64,000 nt of DNA from Thermosediminibacterales bacterium (GTDB lineage Bacteria > Bacillota > Thermosediminibacteria > Koleobacterales > JARRCM01). Every line of letters begins with the position of its first letter. Position 1 is the stretch's first letter. Below are positions 38,454 to 47,131 of the stretch, in pieces. A program made the translations under genes and the position numbers. The stretch spans positions 23,387-87,386 of the forward strand of contig JARRCM010000005.1 in assembly GCA_029982205.1 (NCBI GenBank). The letters run 5' to 3'. The notes below the pieces were generated by a model, which did no database searches, was not told the origin of the DNA, and worked only from the letters and a program-made list of their open reading frames with translations.

Positions 38454-38780
38454 TTAATCTCCTTTTTGCCTAGAGATTGTATCTACAAATGGTTCTATAG
38501 CCTTTCTATCCGCATAATAATAACCCGTTGTAGCCATTTCCGGAGTAACAATTAATTTTGCACCGTTTTGAGCAGCCTCTGTGACTACTTTTAATAAGGC
38601 TTCAACATTTTTATCTCGCTCATTTAGCTGCGGATTAAACTGTACCGCTGCCACTTTGATTGGTCCATTCAATTCACTTGCAGAGGTATCTTTTGTCAGA
38701 TTGTCACAACCTGCTATTAAAAGAGTTATTAAAGCAACAAGAATAAGGCTCAATACTTTTGCATTTCTTCTGAATTTCAC
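38454..38780 (-). pseudogene. N-terminal fragment of a lipoprotein carbon-nitrogen hydrolase
   Basis: Signal/lipobox 'LLIAGCDN' then nitrilase N-terminus 'IKVAAVQFNPQLNERDKNVEALLKVVTEAAQNGAKLIVTPEMATTGYYY'; stops abruptly after 109 aa, missing Lys and Cys catalytic segments. Confidence 0.7.
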
Positions 38781-38858
38781 AGTGTAATACCCCCCTTAAA
38801 AGCTTTTTTGCAGGATTAAAATTTTTTTGGGAGGCCATTAAGCCTCCCCAACCACTTT

Positions 38859-40244
38859 TTACATTCCCGTAACAACCTCTTCTTCGCCCGGCCGCAGTTC
38901 AGCAGCACCTTTGTTCTGCAACCCGTATTTCAGAGCCGTTACAGCCCACAGAGCAATACAGATGGCAACCAGCAGAGCACCTGCGAGAATTACGTTTCCT
39001 TTGGCAACATAAACAGGCAATATTGATATGAGAGCCAGCTCTATTACCGAAATGAACACGTATGCCATTCCATAATCCTCTAAAGTACCGCTCTTAAATT
39101 CGGGGTCCACAATTCTGAGAAGGGTAACACCCATTGCCACAACTCCCGTTGTCCAACCATATATGAAAATGGAACGTTCAAACCAGAAGTTGTGGAAAAG
39201 TTTTTTCCCAATAACCAGCACATAGAACACACTCCAGGCTATACCGATTAACACCATAATCAATATCGGAGCTGCATATTTTATAACAATGGAAATCTTA
39301 ATAGAAGCTACTCCAAAGGCAACAAGATAGTCCGTCACACTGCTGCCTATTCTTGTTATGATTTTCTTGTCAACGTAGTCCCCCAGACCAACAATGTTGA
39401 GTATCATCTGCAGAACAACTCCGGAAAGCATTGAGAGACACATCATGGGCAGGCTTATTTTAGGCATAATTGCTTTAAATGCATAGTATGAATAATATCC
39501 TCCTGCTGATGCTATAAGGACCAGTAGCAGATGCCAGGTAAGGGGATCTATTGACATGGGATTTACCGTCTGTTTACCTATTTCCTGTCTTTCATTCTCA
39601 GGCACTAACCCGGTCTGCATGCTTTCAGGCAATTCCTTGATGGTTTTAATAAATCTGGTGGCTCTTATCCTGGTTGCCAGGTTTATTAAAGCCAGGCCCC
39701 CTAAAATTCCAGAAAGCAGCCCTATTGTGGCAAAGGTCTGACCGATTGTCAGGGCTTCTCCCCAGCCCGCTACGTCTTTCAGGGTTCCACCTATTGCCGC
39801 TGCATAACCATGACCACCTACAAAACCGGCCGGCTGCAGAATGGAAAAAGCTTCTGGCACGTTAGGGAACAACTTACCGAGTATGATTCCACCAACCAAC
39901 AGAGCCACTCCGAATCCTCCGAATTCAGCGGCCATGTTCAATGTAAAGGTGTCTCCCACTTCATCTACAACCTTTTTAAAGGATGTCTTTTGAGTATTCC
40001 CTATAAACAGGGAAGCAAACAGCACAACAACCAGCATGTAGGCATAACTGGAAATCTTATCACTGAAAGGAAGCACGTTTAAAAACTGTTTTCCTAAAAA
40101 CAAACCCAGGAAACCAGCAATAAGGGATGACGGCAGGTAGAGGTTCTGTATAATCTTTACCTTTGATCTGAGATACTGGGCTATAAACAGCAGCACAGAC
40201 ATCAAAGCAAAATCCATCAGCATTGCATACGGCCCAAATTCCAT
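38859..40244 (-). CDS. Sodium/glutamate symporter (GltS-like)
   Basis: 'LYLPSSLIAGFLGLFLGKQ', 'NMAAEFGGFGVALLVGG', 'PAGFVGGHGYAAAIGGTLKD', multi-TM. Confidence 0.82.
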   Translation of the reverse strand: MEFGPYAMLMDFALMSVLLFIAQYLRSKVKIIQNLYLPSSLIAGFLGLFLGKQFLNVLPFSDKISSYAYMLVVVLFASLFIGNTQKTSFKKVVDEVGDTFTLNMAAEFGGFGVALLVGGIILGKLFPNVPEAFSILQPAGFVGGHGYAAAIGGTLKDVAGWGEALTIGQTFATIGLLSGILGGLALINLATRIRATRFIKTIKELPESMQTGLVPENERQEIGKQTVNPMSIDPLTWHLLLVLIASAGGYYSYYAFKAIMPKISLPMMCLSMLSGVVLQMILNIVGLGDYVDKKIITRIGSSVTDYLVAFGVASIKISIVIKYAAPILIMVLIGIAWSVFYVLVIGKKLFHNFWFERSIFIYGWTTGVVAMGVTLLRIVDPEFKSGTLEDYGMAYVFISVIELALISILPVYVAKGNVILAGALLVAICIALWAVTALKYGLQNKGAAELRPGEEEVVTGM

Positions 40245-40293
40245 ATTAATAACCCACCTTTCTTAAAAATTTATTTTTGTTATAAATGCTTCC

Positions 40294-40336
40294 AGAACCT
40301 CAGGACTTTAACCAAAGGCCTGAGGTATCTGGAAAT
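40294..40336 (-). repeat. Long imperfect inverted repeat between hydrolase and gltS-like gene (terminator/attenuator candidate)
   Basis: Minus strand CCAGATACCTCAGG...CCTGAGGTTCTGG; no strong U-tract. Confidence 0.5.
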
Positions 40337-40344
40337 TTTGTTCC

Positions 40345-41235
40345 TTATTTCCTCAAAATTTTCTCAAAGAAGCGGTTTAATTCTTCAACTAGTTTTTGAA
40401 ACACTGGCTTGTCTTCAAACATAAAATCGTTATGTTTTCCTTCAATAAGATAGAGTTGTTTGGGTTCTTTTGCTTTTTCGTAGAGGGAAAGAGCTTCATC
40501 CACAGGATGCAGAGCATTGTATTTCCCGTGAGCAATAAATATGGGTCTTGGAGAAATCTTAGCAACAACTTCTTCAGCATTGAAGTTACAGATGGATTCT
40601 CCCAGCACATATGCCGTTTGAGGCCCAAAACCGTCTACAGGCTCAAGATCCGCTTTAACTACATCCTCCGTATCCGGATCCAAGGGATAGAAGGTATAGG
40701 GGTTACCGTATTTGGATTCTCCCGTTGTCACTCGGCGAACTCTGTCTTCTTCCATCAATTTTTTCAATTTTAACCAGTCAACATAAGTATGCACGGATTT
40801 CATCCATCTTTCACCATTATAGAATCCGTTCAATGCAGCTACGCCCTTCACCCGTTCATCTTCAGCCGTTACTTTTGTAACTATAGCGGCACCCATACCC
40901 CAACCAATGAGGCCAATGTTATCAGGATCAACCTCATCCTGAAGCTGAGCGAAAGTGATAGCGTTTTTGATATCTTCCACTTCATTCTCAAGGCGGCAGT
41001 AACCGGGGTTGCCTTCACTCTTGGCAAAACCCCTGTAATCGAACCCTAGACACACATACCCGTATTTGGTTAGACCCCTGGAAAAAAGCCTGGGATAAAT
41101 AGCGTTCAAACCTAGATATCCCGAATTGGGTATTATACAGGGACGTTTCTCCCCTTCCTTGTAATCATCAGGCAGGTAGAGAGTCCCATCAAGCTTGCAA
41201 CCTTCACTGTAAAAGCTGATTCTCCGCTCTTTCAT
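40345..41235 (-). CDS. Alpha/beta-hydrolase-fold protein with atypical nucleophile elbow
   Basis: 'RPCIIPNSGYLGLN...GYVCLGFDYRGFAKSEG', 'NIGLIGWGMGAAIV' (Gly where Ser expected), 'PIFIAHGKYNALHPVDEAL', 'EGKHNDFMF'. Confidence 0.8.
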   Translation of the reverse strand: MKERRISFYSEGCKLDGTLYLPDDYKEGEKRPCIIPNSGYLGLNAIYPRLFSRGLTKYGYVCLGFDYRGFAKSEGNPGYCRLENEVEDIKNAITFAQLQDEVDPDNIGLIGWGMGAAIVTKVTAEDERVKGVAALNGFYNGERWMKSVHTYVDWLKLKKLMEEDRVRRVTTGESKYGNPYTFYPLDPDTEDVVKADLEPVDGFGPQTAYVLGESICNFNAEEVVAKISPRPIFIAHGKYNALHPVDEALSLYEKAKEPKQLYLIEGKHNDFMFEDKPVFQKLVEELNRFFEKILRK

Positions 41236-41288
41236 TTTTATCTCCTCCTCCGTCTTTTTATGTTTTTAATATCTTTTCATTTATAAAA

Positions 41289-41303
41289 GCAAGGATTGTG
41301 CCA
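41289..41303 (-). promoter_or_regulatory. Sigma-54 (-24/-12) promoter upstream of alpha/beta hydrolase operon
   Basis: Minus strand TGGCAC-AATCC-TTGC; matches TGGCAC-N5-TTGC exactly. Confidence 0.88.
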
Positions 41304-41369
41304 TTATTGTTTTTAATCGAAACCTTAAGGACAAAGGTCTTCACCTTTTAATAAAAAAGCTGGGATTTA

Positions 41370-41399
41370 AAAAATTTTTTACTTTAGTAAAAAATTTTT
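41370..41399 (-). promoter_or_regulatory. Candidate upstream activating sequence for the sigma-54 activator
   Basis: Perfect palindrome AAAAATTTTTTACT TT AGTAAAAAATTTTT about 70-100 bp upstream of the -24/-12 promoter. Confidence 0.65.
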
Positions 41400-41428
41400 G
41401 ACAACAACAAACAGCTGAACATAAAAAA

Positions 41429-41461
41429 CACTGAAAAGGGATTTATTAACCCTTTTCAGTG
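41429..41461 (-). terminator. Terminator of the kinase/regulator/SBP operon
   Basis: CACTGAAAAGGG...CCCTTTTCAGTG followed on minus strand by TTTTTTAT. Confidence 0.88.
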
Positions 41462-41485
41462 TCTTATTAAATCAAAATGGGCATT

Positions 41486-42427
41486 TCACTCAGCAATCAA
41501 ACCGTTTTTTACCAGCCATTCTCTTGCAACCACCGTAACATTCCTGTGCTCCATATCTATTAAATAATTTAAGTTTTTCATGCTTTTTTCATCCAGACGG
41601 GAGCTGATGTCCCGTAGATATCTTTCAAGCTCCGGAGATTTTTCTAACACTTCCTTACGGATAACAGGGGTGGCATCATAAACAGGGAAAAAGTGTTTAT
41701 CATCCTTTAAGGGTATGAGGTTGAATCCTTCTATCCGGCCATCGGTAGCAAAACCCACTGCTACATCTACCACTTTTTCTCTCAGGGAGATGTAGGTCAA
41801 ACCCGCTTCCATTTTTATTATATTTTCCTCAGGGAATTTGAAACCGTACTTTGCTTCAAGGCCTTTTAGGCCATCTTTACGACTGCAGAACTCTGCATTG
41901 GACCCAAACATCAAATCCTGAGAATGCTCGTTTGCATAAGCGGCCAGGTCCGTAAGGGTTTTAATCCCCTTGTTTGCTGCATCCTCTTTACGCATCAAGA
42001 TGGTGTATGTGTTATTGAAGTCTGCTCTATCAAGCCATACAATGCCTTTTGGGGCATCCAGGGTTTTTACTTTTGTATATGCTTTTTCAGGATCCGTTTC
42101 CTTGGGTTGTTCATTAAATAACATCAACCCTGTACCCGTATACTCCCAGTAGAGATCAACATAACCCTCTTCAAGAGCAGCTCGAACTGCCCTGCTTCCC
42201 ATTGTGACCACTTCCTCAACCTCAAACCCCTTTTCTCTCAAGTAAATGGAGGTGATTTTTGAAAGAATAATCTGTTCTGTGAAGTTCTTGCTTCCCACAA
42301 CTATCGTGCCCTTTTTGTTAATGTGAGAATTGATGTTATGGGATTCCCCACAGCCTGTCAAAACAGCTGATCCTAAAAGGATGCAGCTGATTATTATTAA
42401 TGTATATTTAAAATGCATTTTTTTCAT
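41486..42427 (-). CDS. Glycine betaine/choline-type (OpuAC-like) substrate-binding lipoprotein, orphan (no permease or ATPase nearby)
   Basis: Lipobox 'LTGCGES'; 'IVVGSKNFTEQIILSKITSIYLREKGFEVEEVVTMGS', 'DLYWEYTGTGLM'. Confidence 0.9.
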   Translation of the reverse strand: MKKMHFKYTLIIISCILLGSAVLTGCGESHNINSHINKKGTIVVGSKNFTEQIILSKITSIYLREKGFEVEEVVTMGSRAVRAALEEGYVDLYWEYTGTGLMLFNEQPKETDPEKAYTKVKTLDAPKGIVWLDRADFNNTYTILMRKEDAANKGIKTLTDLAAYANEHSQDLMFGSNAEFCSRKDGLKGLEAKYGFKFPEENIIKMEAGLTYISLREKVVDVAVGFATDGRIEGFNLIPLKDDKHFFPVYDATPVIRKEVLEKSPELERYLRDISSRLDEKSMKNLNYLIDMEHRNVTVVAREWLVKNGLIAE

Positions 42428-42452
42428 ATCCGTTCATCCTTTAGACAAAATT

Positions 42453-43826
42453 TTAACTGCGCAGATTGTATTTCTGAAGCTTATACATCAGGCTCTGCCT
42501 GGATATCTTCAACAGATTTGCAGCCCTGGCATAGTTACCATTACTTTTGTTGAGGGCTTCAACAATGAGGTGTTTCTCAACGTCTTCAACCTGTTCCGGC
42601 AGAGATTTTTTGGGGGATAGCCTTAACGTCAACCCCTTATCTCGGTAAAGGCTTTTCTGCTGCCATACTTCCACAGGAAAATCCTGAAGGAGAATCCTCT
42701 CTCCCCGACTCAAAACCGTCACTCGTTCAATAGCATTTTTTAGTTCCCTTATATTCCCGGGCCAGTGGTATTCCATCAATGCCTCCATCACATTGCTCTC
42801 TATATGAAAAGAGCGGCCCAGCTTCTTCTCCTGTTCTGAGAGGAACTGAGCTACCAGGAGAGGTATGTCCTCTTTCCTTTTTCTCAAGGGTGGAACCTTG
42901 ATGGTTACAATATTGAGCCTGTAGTAGAGATCTTCTCGAAATAAACCTTCTTCCACCATTTTGGATAAATCTCTGTTGGTGGCAGCAATAATCCTTACAT
43001 CCACCTTATGCACTCTGTTGCTTCCCAGCTGTGTAAAGCTTTTTTCTTGAGTTACCTGAAGGAGTTTGGCCTGCAGAGAAAGGGGTAGTTCACCTATTTC
43101 ATCCAGAAATATTGTCCCTCCATCGGCAGCGGCAAATTTTCCCTGGCGGCTTTCTGTTGCTCCGGTGAAAGCTCCCCGTACATATCCAAAAAGTTCACTT
43201 TCCAGTAGATGTTCCGGAATCGCAGCACAATTCACCGTTACGAAAGGTTTATCCTTCCGGCGGCTTTTCCCATGGATCTCCCCGGCTATCAGGCTTTTCC
43301 CCGTACCGCTCTCCCCCTCTATCAAAACATTTATATCACTGTCAGCCACCTTCTCGACCATATAATTTACCCGTTCCATAGCAGGGCTGCGGCTGATGAG
43401 GATGGTGTCTTTTTCTCTTGATTTGACCATTGCCCTCAACTTCTCGTTTTCTTCTTTCATCTGTATCCAGTTAAAAGCTCGTTCTAAGAACAGTTTTAAT
43501 TCTTCAAATTTGACAGGCTTACAGATGTAGTCGAATGCTCCCAGTTTCATGGCTGTAACGGCGCTTTCCACATTCCCATAGGCAGTTAAAATTATGGTTT
43601 TCACATCAGGGCAAAGGGAAGTCACTTTGGGTAGCACATCAAGCCCTGTCATATCAGGAAGCATAAGGTCCAACAGCAGCACCTTTACCTTCTCCCTTTC
43701 AAGCATGCACAGAGCTTCTTCACCGGTTCCCGCCTGCAGAACGTGATAACCTTCTTCCTCCAGTTCTAGAGCAAGGATCTTTCTTAATTTTATCTCATCA
43801 TCTACCATGAGAATTGTCTTCTTCAA
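42453..43826 (-). CDS. Sigma-54-dependent response regulator (NtrC/AtoC-type)
   Basis: Receiver 'LLLDLMLPDMTGLDVLP'; AAA+ 'GESGTGKSLIAGEIH', GAFTGA loop 'RGAFTGATESRQGKF'; Fis-type HTH 'NYARAANLLKISRQSLMYKLQKY'. Confidence 0.96.
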   Translation of the reverse strand: MKKTILMVDDEIKLRKILALELEEEGYHVLQAGTGEEALCMLEREKVKVLLLDLMLPDMTGLDVLPKVTSLCPDVKTIILTAYGNVESAVTAMKLGAFDYICKPVKFEELKLFLERAFNWIQMKEENEKLRAMVKSREKDTILISRSPAMERVNYMVEKVADSDINVLIEGESGTGKSLIAGEIHGKSRRKDKPFVTVNCAAIPEHLLESELFGYVRGAFTGATESRQGKFAAADGGTIFLDEIGELPLSLQAKLLQVTQEKSFTQLGSNRVHKVDVRIIAATNRDLSKMVEEGLFREDLYYRLNIVTIKVPPLRKRKEDIPLLVAQFLSEQEKKLGRSFHIESNVMEALMEYHWPGNIRELKNAIERVTVLSRGERILLQDFPVEVWQQKSLYRDKGLTLRLSPKKSLPEQVEDVEKHLIVEALNKSNGNYARAANLLKISRQSLMYKLQKYNLRS

Positions 43827-45969
43827 GTTTATCCCCTCCTGCTTCTAATTTGGGAAACACGCAAATCATTGTTGTTCCTTTATTGATTTCGCTTTCCACT
43901 GCAATGCTACCGTTGTGCTGATTGATGATCTCATGGACTATTGCCAGGCCAAGACCTGTTCCCGTCAGTTTGGTGGAGAAAAAGGGGTTGAAAATCCGCT
44001 GCAGATTGGATTTCTTTATACCCTTACCTGTATCTTTGATGTAAACACACCAGTTTCGTTTTTGTTCTTCAACGGCAATGGTAAGTTCCCCACCATTCTC
44101 CATGGCCTGCATGCTGTTTATGATGATGTTTAAAAAAGCCTGGGTAATTCTGTTTTTGTTGCCGTTGATCACAGCCTTTCCGGCCCTGTAGTTTCGATAC
44201 ACCGTAATGTTTCGGGCCTTAAAATTGCTCTGAAGGGCAGATATGAGTTCATCCAGGATCGGTATCAAATCCAGCGGCTGCAATTCTCCCGGGTCTCCTT
44301 TAGAAAGCTGCAGGAAATCCTGGAGCAGTTTATTCATCCTAGCGGCGGCTTCCAGGATATTGTCTACCAATTCTTCGGTATAGGCATCTTTTGACTCGTT
44401 TTTCTTCTGTCTTCGCTGCAGAGCCTCTGCCGCAGCAGAAACTATATTCAATGGATTTTTTATCTCGTGGGCTATTCCGGCCGTTAACTGGCCAAGAGCG
44501 GCTAGGCGTTCTGAACGATAAAGATGCTGCTGCAGTTTCTTAAGTTCCGCTACATCGCGAATAACCACTATTGCTCCTGAATTGTATGATTCTTGAAGAA
44601 ACAGCGGAGCACAGTAAAGCCTTACATCATGGTGCTGGCCTTTTTTGTCCAGTACATAGGTTTCCGCTTCATCCACTATTTCCCCTTTTTCTAACGTCTG
44701 GCGGAACAGCAGCTCCTCCCCCGGCTTCTTCAAATTCAAATCGAACAGGGAGCGACCTATAACCTCTTTTCGTGAATACAGGAGCAAATCCTCAGCTCCT
44801 CTGTTAAAGCTCCTGATAATACCCTTTTTATCGGTAGTAATTACGGCATAAGGAATGGATTCCAGAATCTGAAACAGGGATTTTTCCTTTCTTATAAGCT
44901 TGGAAGCCATTTGGTGCATTGTATTGGAGAGCACGGTAAGTTCATCTTCCGTATCCATTCTTTCAAAATTTACAGCTTCACCTTTGCTGTAGCTTTTGGC
45001 CTGTTCCGTTAATTTGATGATGGGCTGGACCACCCGGTTTGTCCCGGAATAAACCATGGCTATGGCAATAAAGATAATAACCACAAAACACTGAATCAAC
45101 AACCGGCTTAACCGTGCTGTGGGAATGAAGGCCTGGGTTACAGGTTCTCCTATTACAAGCCCGAGGTTTCCATAGGAAAGGGGGTAGTAGGATGCAATAA
45201 CCTTCCTATCATTAAGCTCACCCAACCATATACCATGTTTCCCTCTTCTTAAAGCATCGCTCAAATTGGTTTCTTCCACATCACTCCCAATAAGGGTTTT
45301 ATTCGTATGGACTATTATGTTTCCTTTCCCATCCAGCAGAAAACAGAACCCCTTTTCTCCCAACCTGCTCTGATAAAGAAAATCAGACAGCACTTCAAGG
45401 TTTAAAAAGGCAATGAAACCACCCTCAAAAACATCAGATGTTCTGGAAAGAGGGGTGGCAACCCCTATGGTTTTTCTACCATCCGGCAGAGTCATTATAT
45501 CTGTAACAAAAGGTGCCCTGCTCCATTTAATACGTTCAATGATAGAATCAAGCTTTAGCTCTGCTTCATCGAATTTGATTCTCGGAACTCTTTCAACTAT
45601 TTCACCCTTTTCGTTAAAAAACTGTATAAACAAATACCAGGGTTTAGTTGCCACAAGGTTTTCCATACGTTTAGTGAAAAAGGCATCATTACCTCTTTCG
45701 AAACTTGATTCATACATCATGAGATCATTCTCAATATCCAAAAAAATCTGTTTAAACTGCAGGCTGAGGGCCTTGTTCAGCAAATAATCTCTGTTTTCTA
45801 TTTCCCTGCGAAGGGCGGTTTTTGAGAAATAATCCACCAGCACCCATACCACAAAGAGGGATAGAAGCAAAACCACAAAAGTGAAGAGAAAATATTTTTT
45901 TGTCAGTTTTGTGCGAAAAATCCTCATCATCGATGCATCCCTCTCTAAAAAAATTCTTCTATTGAACAC
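43798..45969 (-). CDS. Sensor histidine kinase (extracellular Cache-like sensor, HAMP, PAS, HisKA, HATPase)
   Basis: TM-flanked N-terminal sensor, 'GIIRSFNRGAEDLLLYSRKEVIG' PAS, 'GQLTAGIAHEIKNPLN' H-box, 'NGGELTIAV', 'GKGIKKSNLQRIFNPFFSTKLTGTGLGLAI'. Confidence 0.95.
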   Translation of the reverse strand: MFNRRIFLERDASMMRIFRTKLTKKYFLFTFVVLLLSLFVVWVLVDYFSKTALRREIENRDYLLNKALSLQFKQIFLDIENDLMMYESSFERGNDAFFTKRMENLVATKPWYLFIQFFNEKGEIVERVPRIKFDEAELKLDSIIERIKWSRAPFVTDIMTLPDGRKTIGVATPLSRTSDVFEGGFIAFLNLEVLSDFLYQSRLGEKGFCFLLDGKGNIIVHTNKTLIGSDVEETNLSDALRRGKHGIWLGELNDRKVIASYYPLSYGNLGLVIGEPVTQAFIPTARLSRLLIQCFVVIIFIAIAMVYSGTNRVVQPIIKLTEQAKSYSKGEAVNFERMDTEDELTVLSNTMHQMASKLIRKEKSLFQILESIPYAVITTDKKGIIRSFNRGAEDLLLYSRKEVIGRSLFDLNLKKPGEELLFRQTLEKGEIVDEAETYVLDKKGQHHDVRLYCAPLFLQESYNSGAIVVIRDVAELKKLQQHLYRSERLAALGQLTAGIAHEIKNPLNIVSAAAEALQRRQKKNESKDAYTEELVDNILEAAARMNKLLQDFLQLSKGDPGELQPLDLIPILDELISALQSNFKARNITVYRNYRAGKAVINGNKNRITQAFLNIIINSMQAMENGGELTIAVEEQKRNWCVYIKDTGKGIKKSNLQRIFNPFFSTKLTGTGLGLAIVHEIINQHNGSIAVESEINKGTTMICVFPKLEAGGDKLEEDNSHGR

Positions 45970-46191
45970 ATTGAACCTGTAGCTTTACCTGATTTACCAT
46001 TGTCAATGGACTCAAAATCCCTCTTTTATGATATCTGTCTCCTACTCTCCTCTATATTCTATTTTTTATCGATTACCTTTTTCCCTGCTGCTTTTTATAC
46101 TAAAATTATACCAACAAAAAAATATTTTCACATATTATCAAAAATAAGTAAAAGCCCAGATTTCTCTGAGCTTTTACCGATAAAGCTTACT

Positions 46192-47118
46192 CTATTCCTT
46201 TTCACCACAGCGTTCCAGGAGAATTTCCCATCTTCGATCAACTTCAGCCTGAAGTTCATCAATAAGGTGGCGGTTTTCATCAGTAAACAGGTGTTTGAAC
46301 CGACCTTGAAGTTTTAACCATTCTTCTACAGGAACGCGTTTTTTGGGTTTATAAGTCAGTTTCCATTTCCCGTTCTCTACTTCGTATAACGGCCAGTACC
46401 TTGTTTCATAAGCAAGTTTCAATATTTTCACAATATCAGGAGTGTTATAACGCCATCCTCTTGGACATGGTGACATAACATTCAAGAAAGCAGGCCCATC
46501 TACCTCGAAAGCTTTTTTTGCTTTTTTGTAAAGGTCCTGCCAGTTTGCAGGTGATGCCTGTGCAACATATGGAATATGGTGTTCTGCCATTATAGCGGTA
46601 AGGTCTTTACGATACTGTTGTTTCCCGGGAATTACCTTTCCTGCAGGGCTTGTTGTGGTATCTGCTCCCATTGGAGTAGCGCTTGAACGCTGGATACCTG
46701 TGTTCATATATGCTCCATTGTCTACACAGACATATACCATGTTATGCCCTCGTTCCATCGCTCCTGACAGTGATTGTAAACCTATGTCGTAAGTACCACC
46801 GTCACCCCCGAAAGCTACAAACTTGATGTTTTCTTTGATTTTGCCTTTTTTCTTTAATGCTCTATATGCGGCTTCCACACCGCTGATTGTAGCAGCAGCA
46901 TTCTCGAAAGCATTATGAATAAACGAACATTTCCACGCTGTATACGGGTAAATTGTCGTAGCTACTTCAAGGCATCCTGTAGCCACTCCCACAACTACAG
47001 GGTCATCAACTGCACTTAAAACCTGCCTGACGGTGATTCCATGGCCACATCCGGCACAAAGCCTGTGTCCACCTGTCAGTATCTCTTCTTTCTTGGAAAG
47101 CTCTTTTAATGTTGCCAT
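46192..47118 (-). CDS. porB: Pyruvate (2-oxoacid):ferredoxin oxidoreductase beta subunit
   Basis: 'HRLCAGCGHGITVRQVL', 'FGGDGGTYDIGLQSLSGAMERGHNMVYVCVDNGAYMNTGIQRSSATP'. Confidence 0.92.
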   Translation of the reverse strand: MATLKELSKKEEILTGGHRLCAGCGHGITVRQVLSAVDDPVVVGVATGCLEVATTIYPYTAWKCSFIHNAFENAAATISGVEAAYRALKKKGKIKENIKFVAFGGDGGTYDIGLQSLSGAMERGHNMVYVCVDNGAYMNTGIQRSSATPMGADTTTSPAGKVIPGKQQYRKDLTAIMAEHHIPYVAQASPANWQDLYKKAKKAFEVDGPAFLNVMSPCPRGWRYNTPDIVKILKLAYETRYWPLYEVENGKWKLTYKPKKRVPVEEWLKLQGRFKHLFTDENRHLIDELQAEVDRRWEILLERCGEKE

Positions 47119-47131
47119 CGTTTAACACCTC

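Noticed and set aside
41429-41461. Hairpin CACTGAAAAGGG/CCCTTTTCAGTG as possible enhancer dyad
   Set aside because: It is followed by a U-tract on the minus strand and sits right after the SBP gene, so a terminator is the simpler reading.
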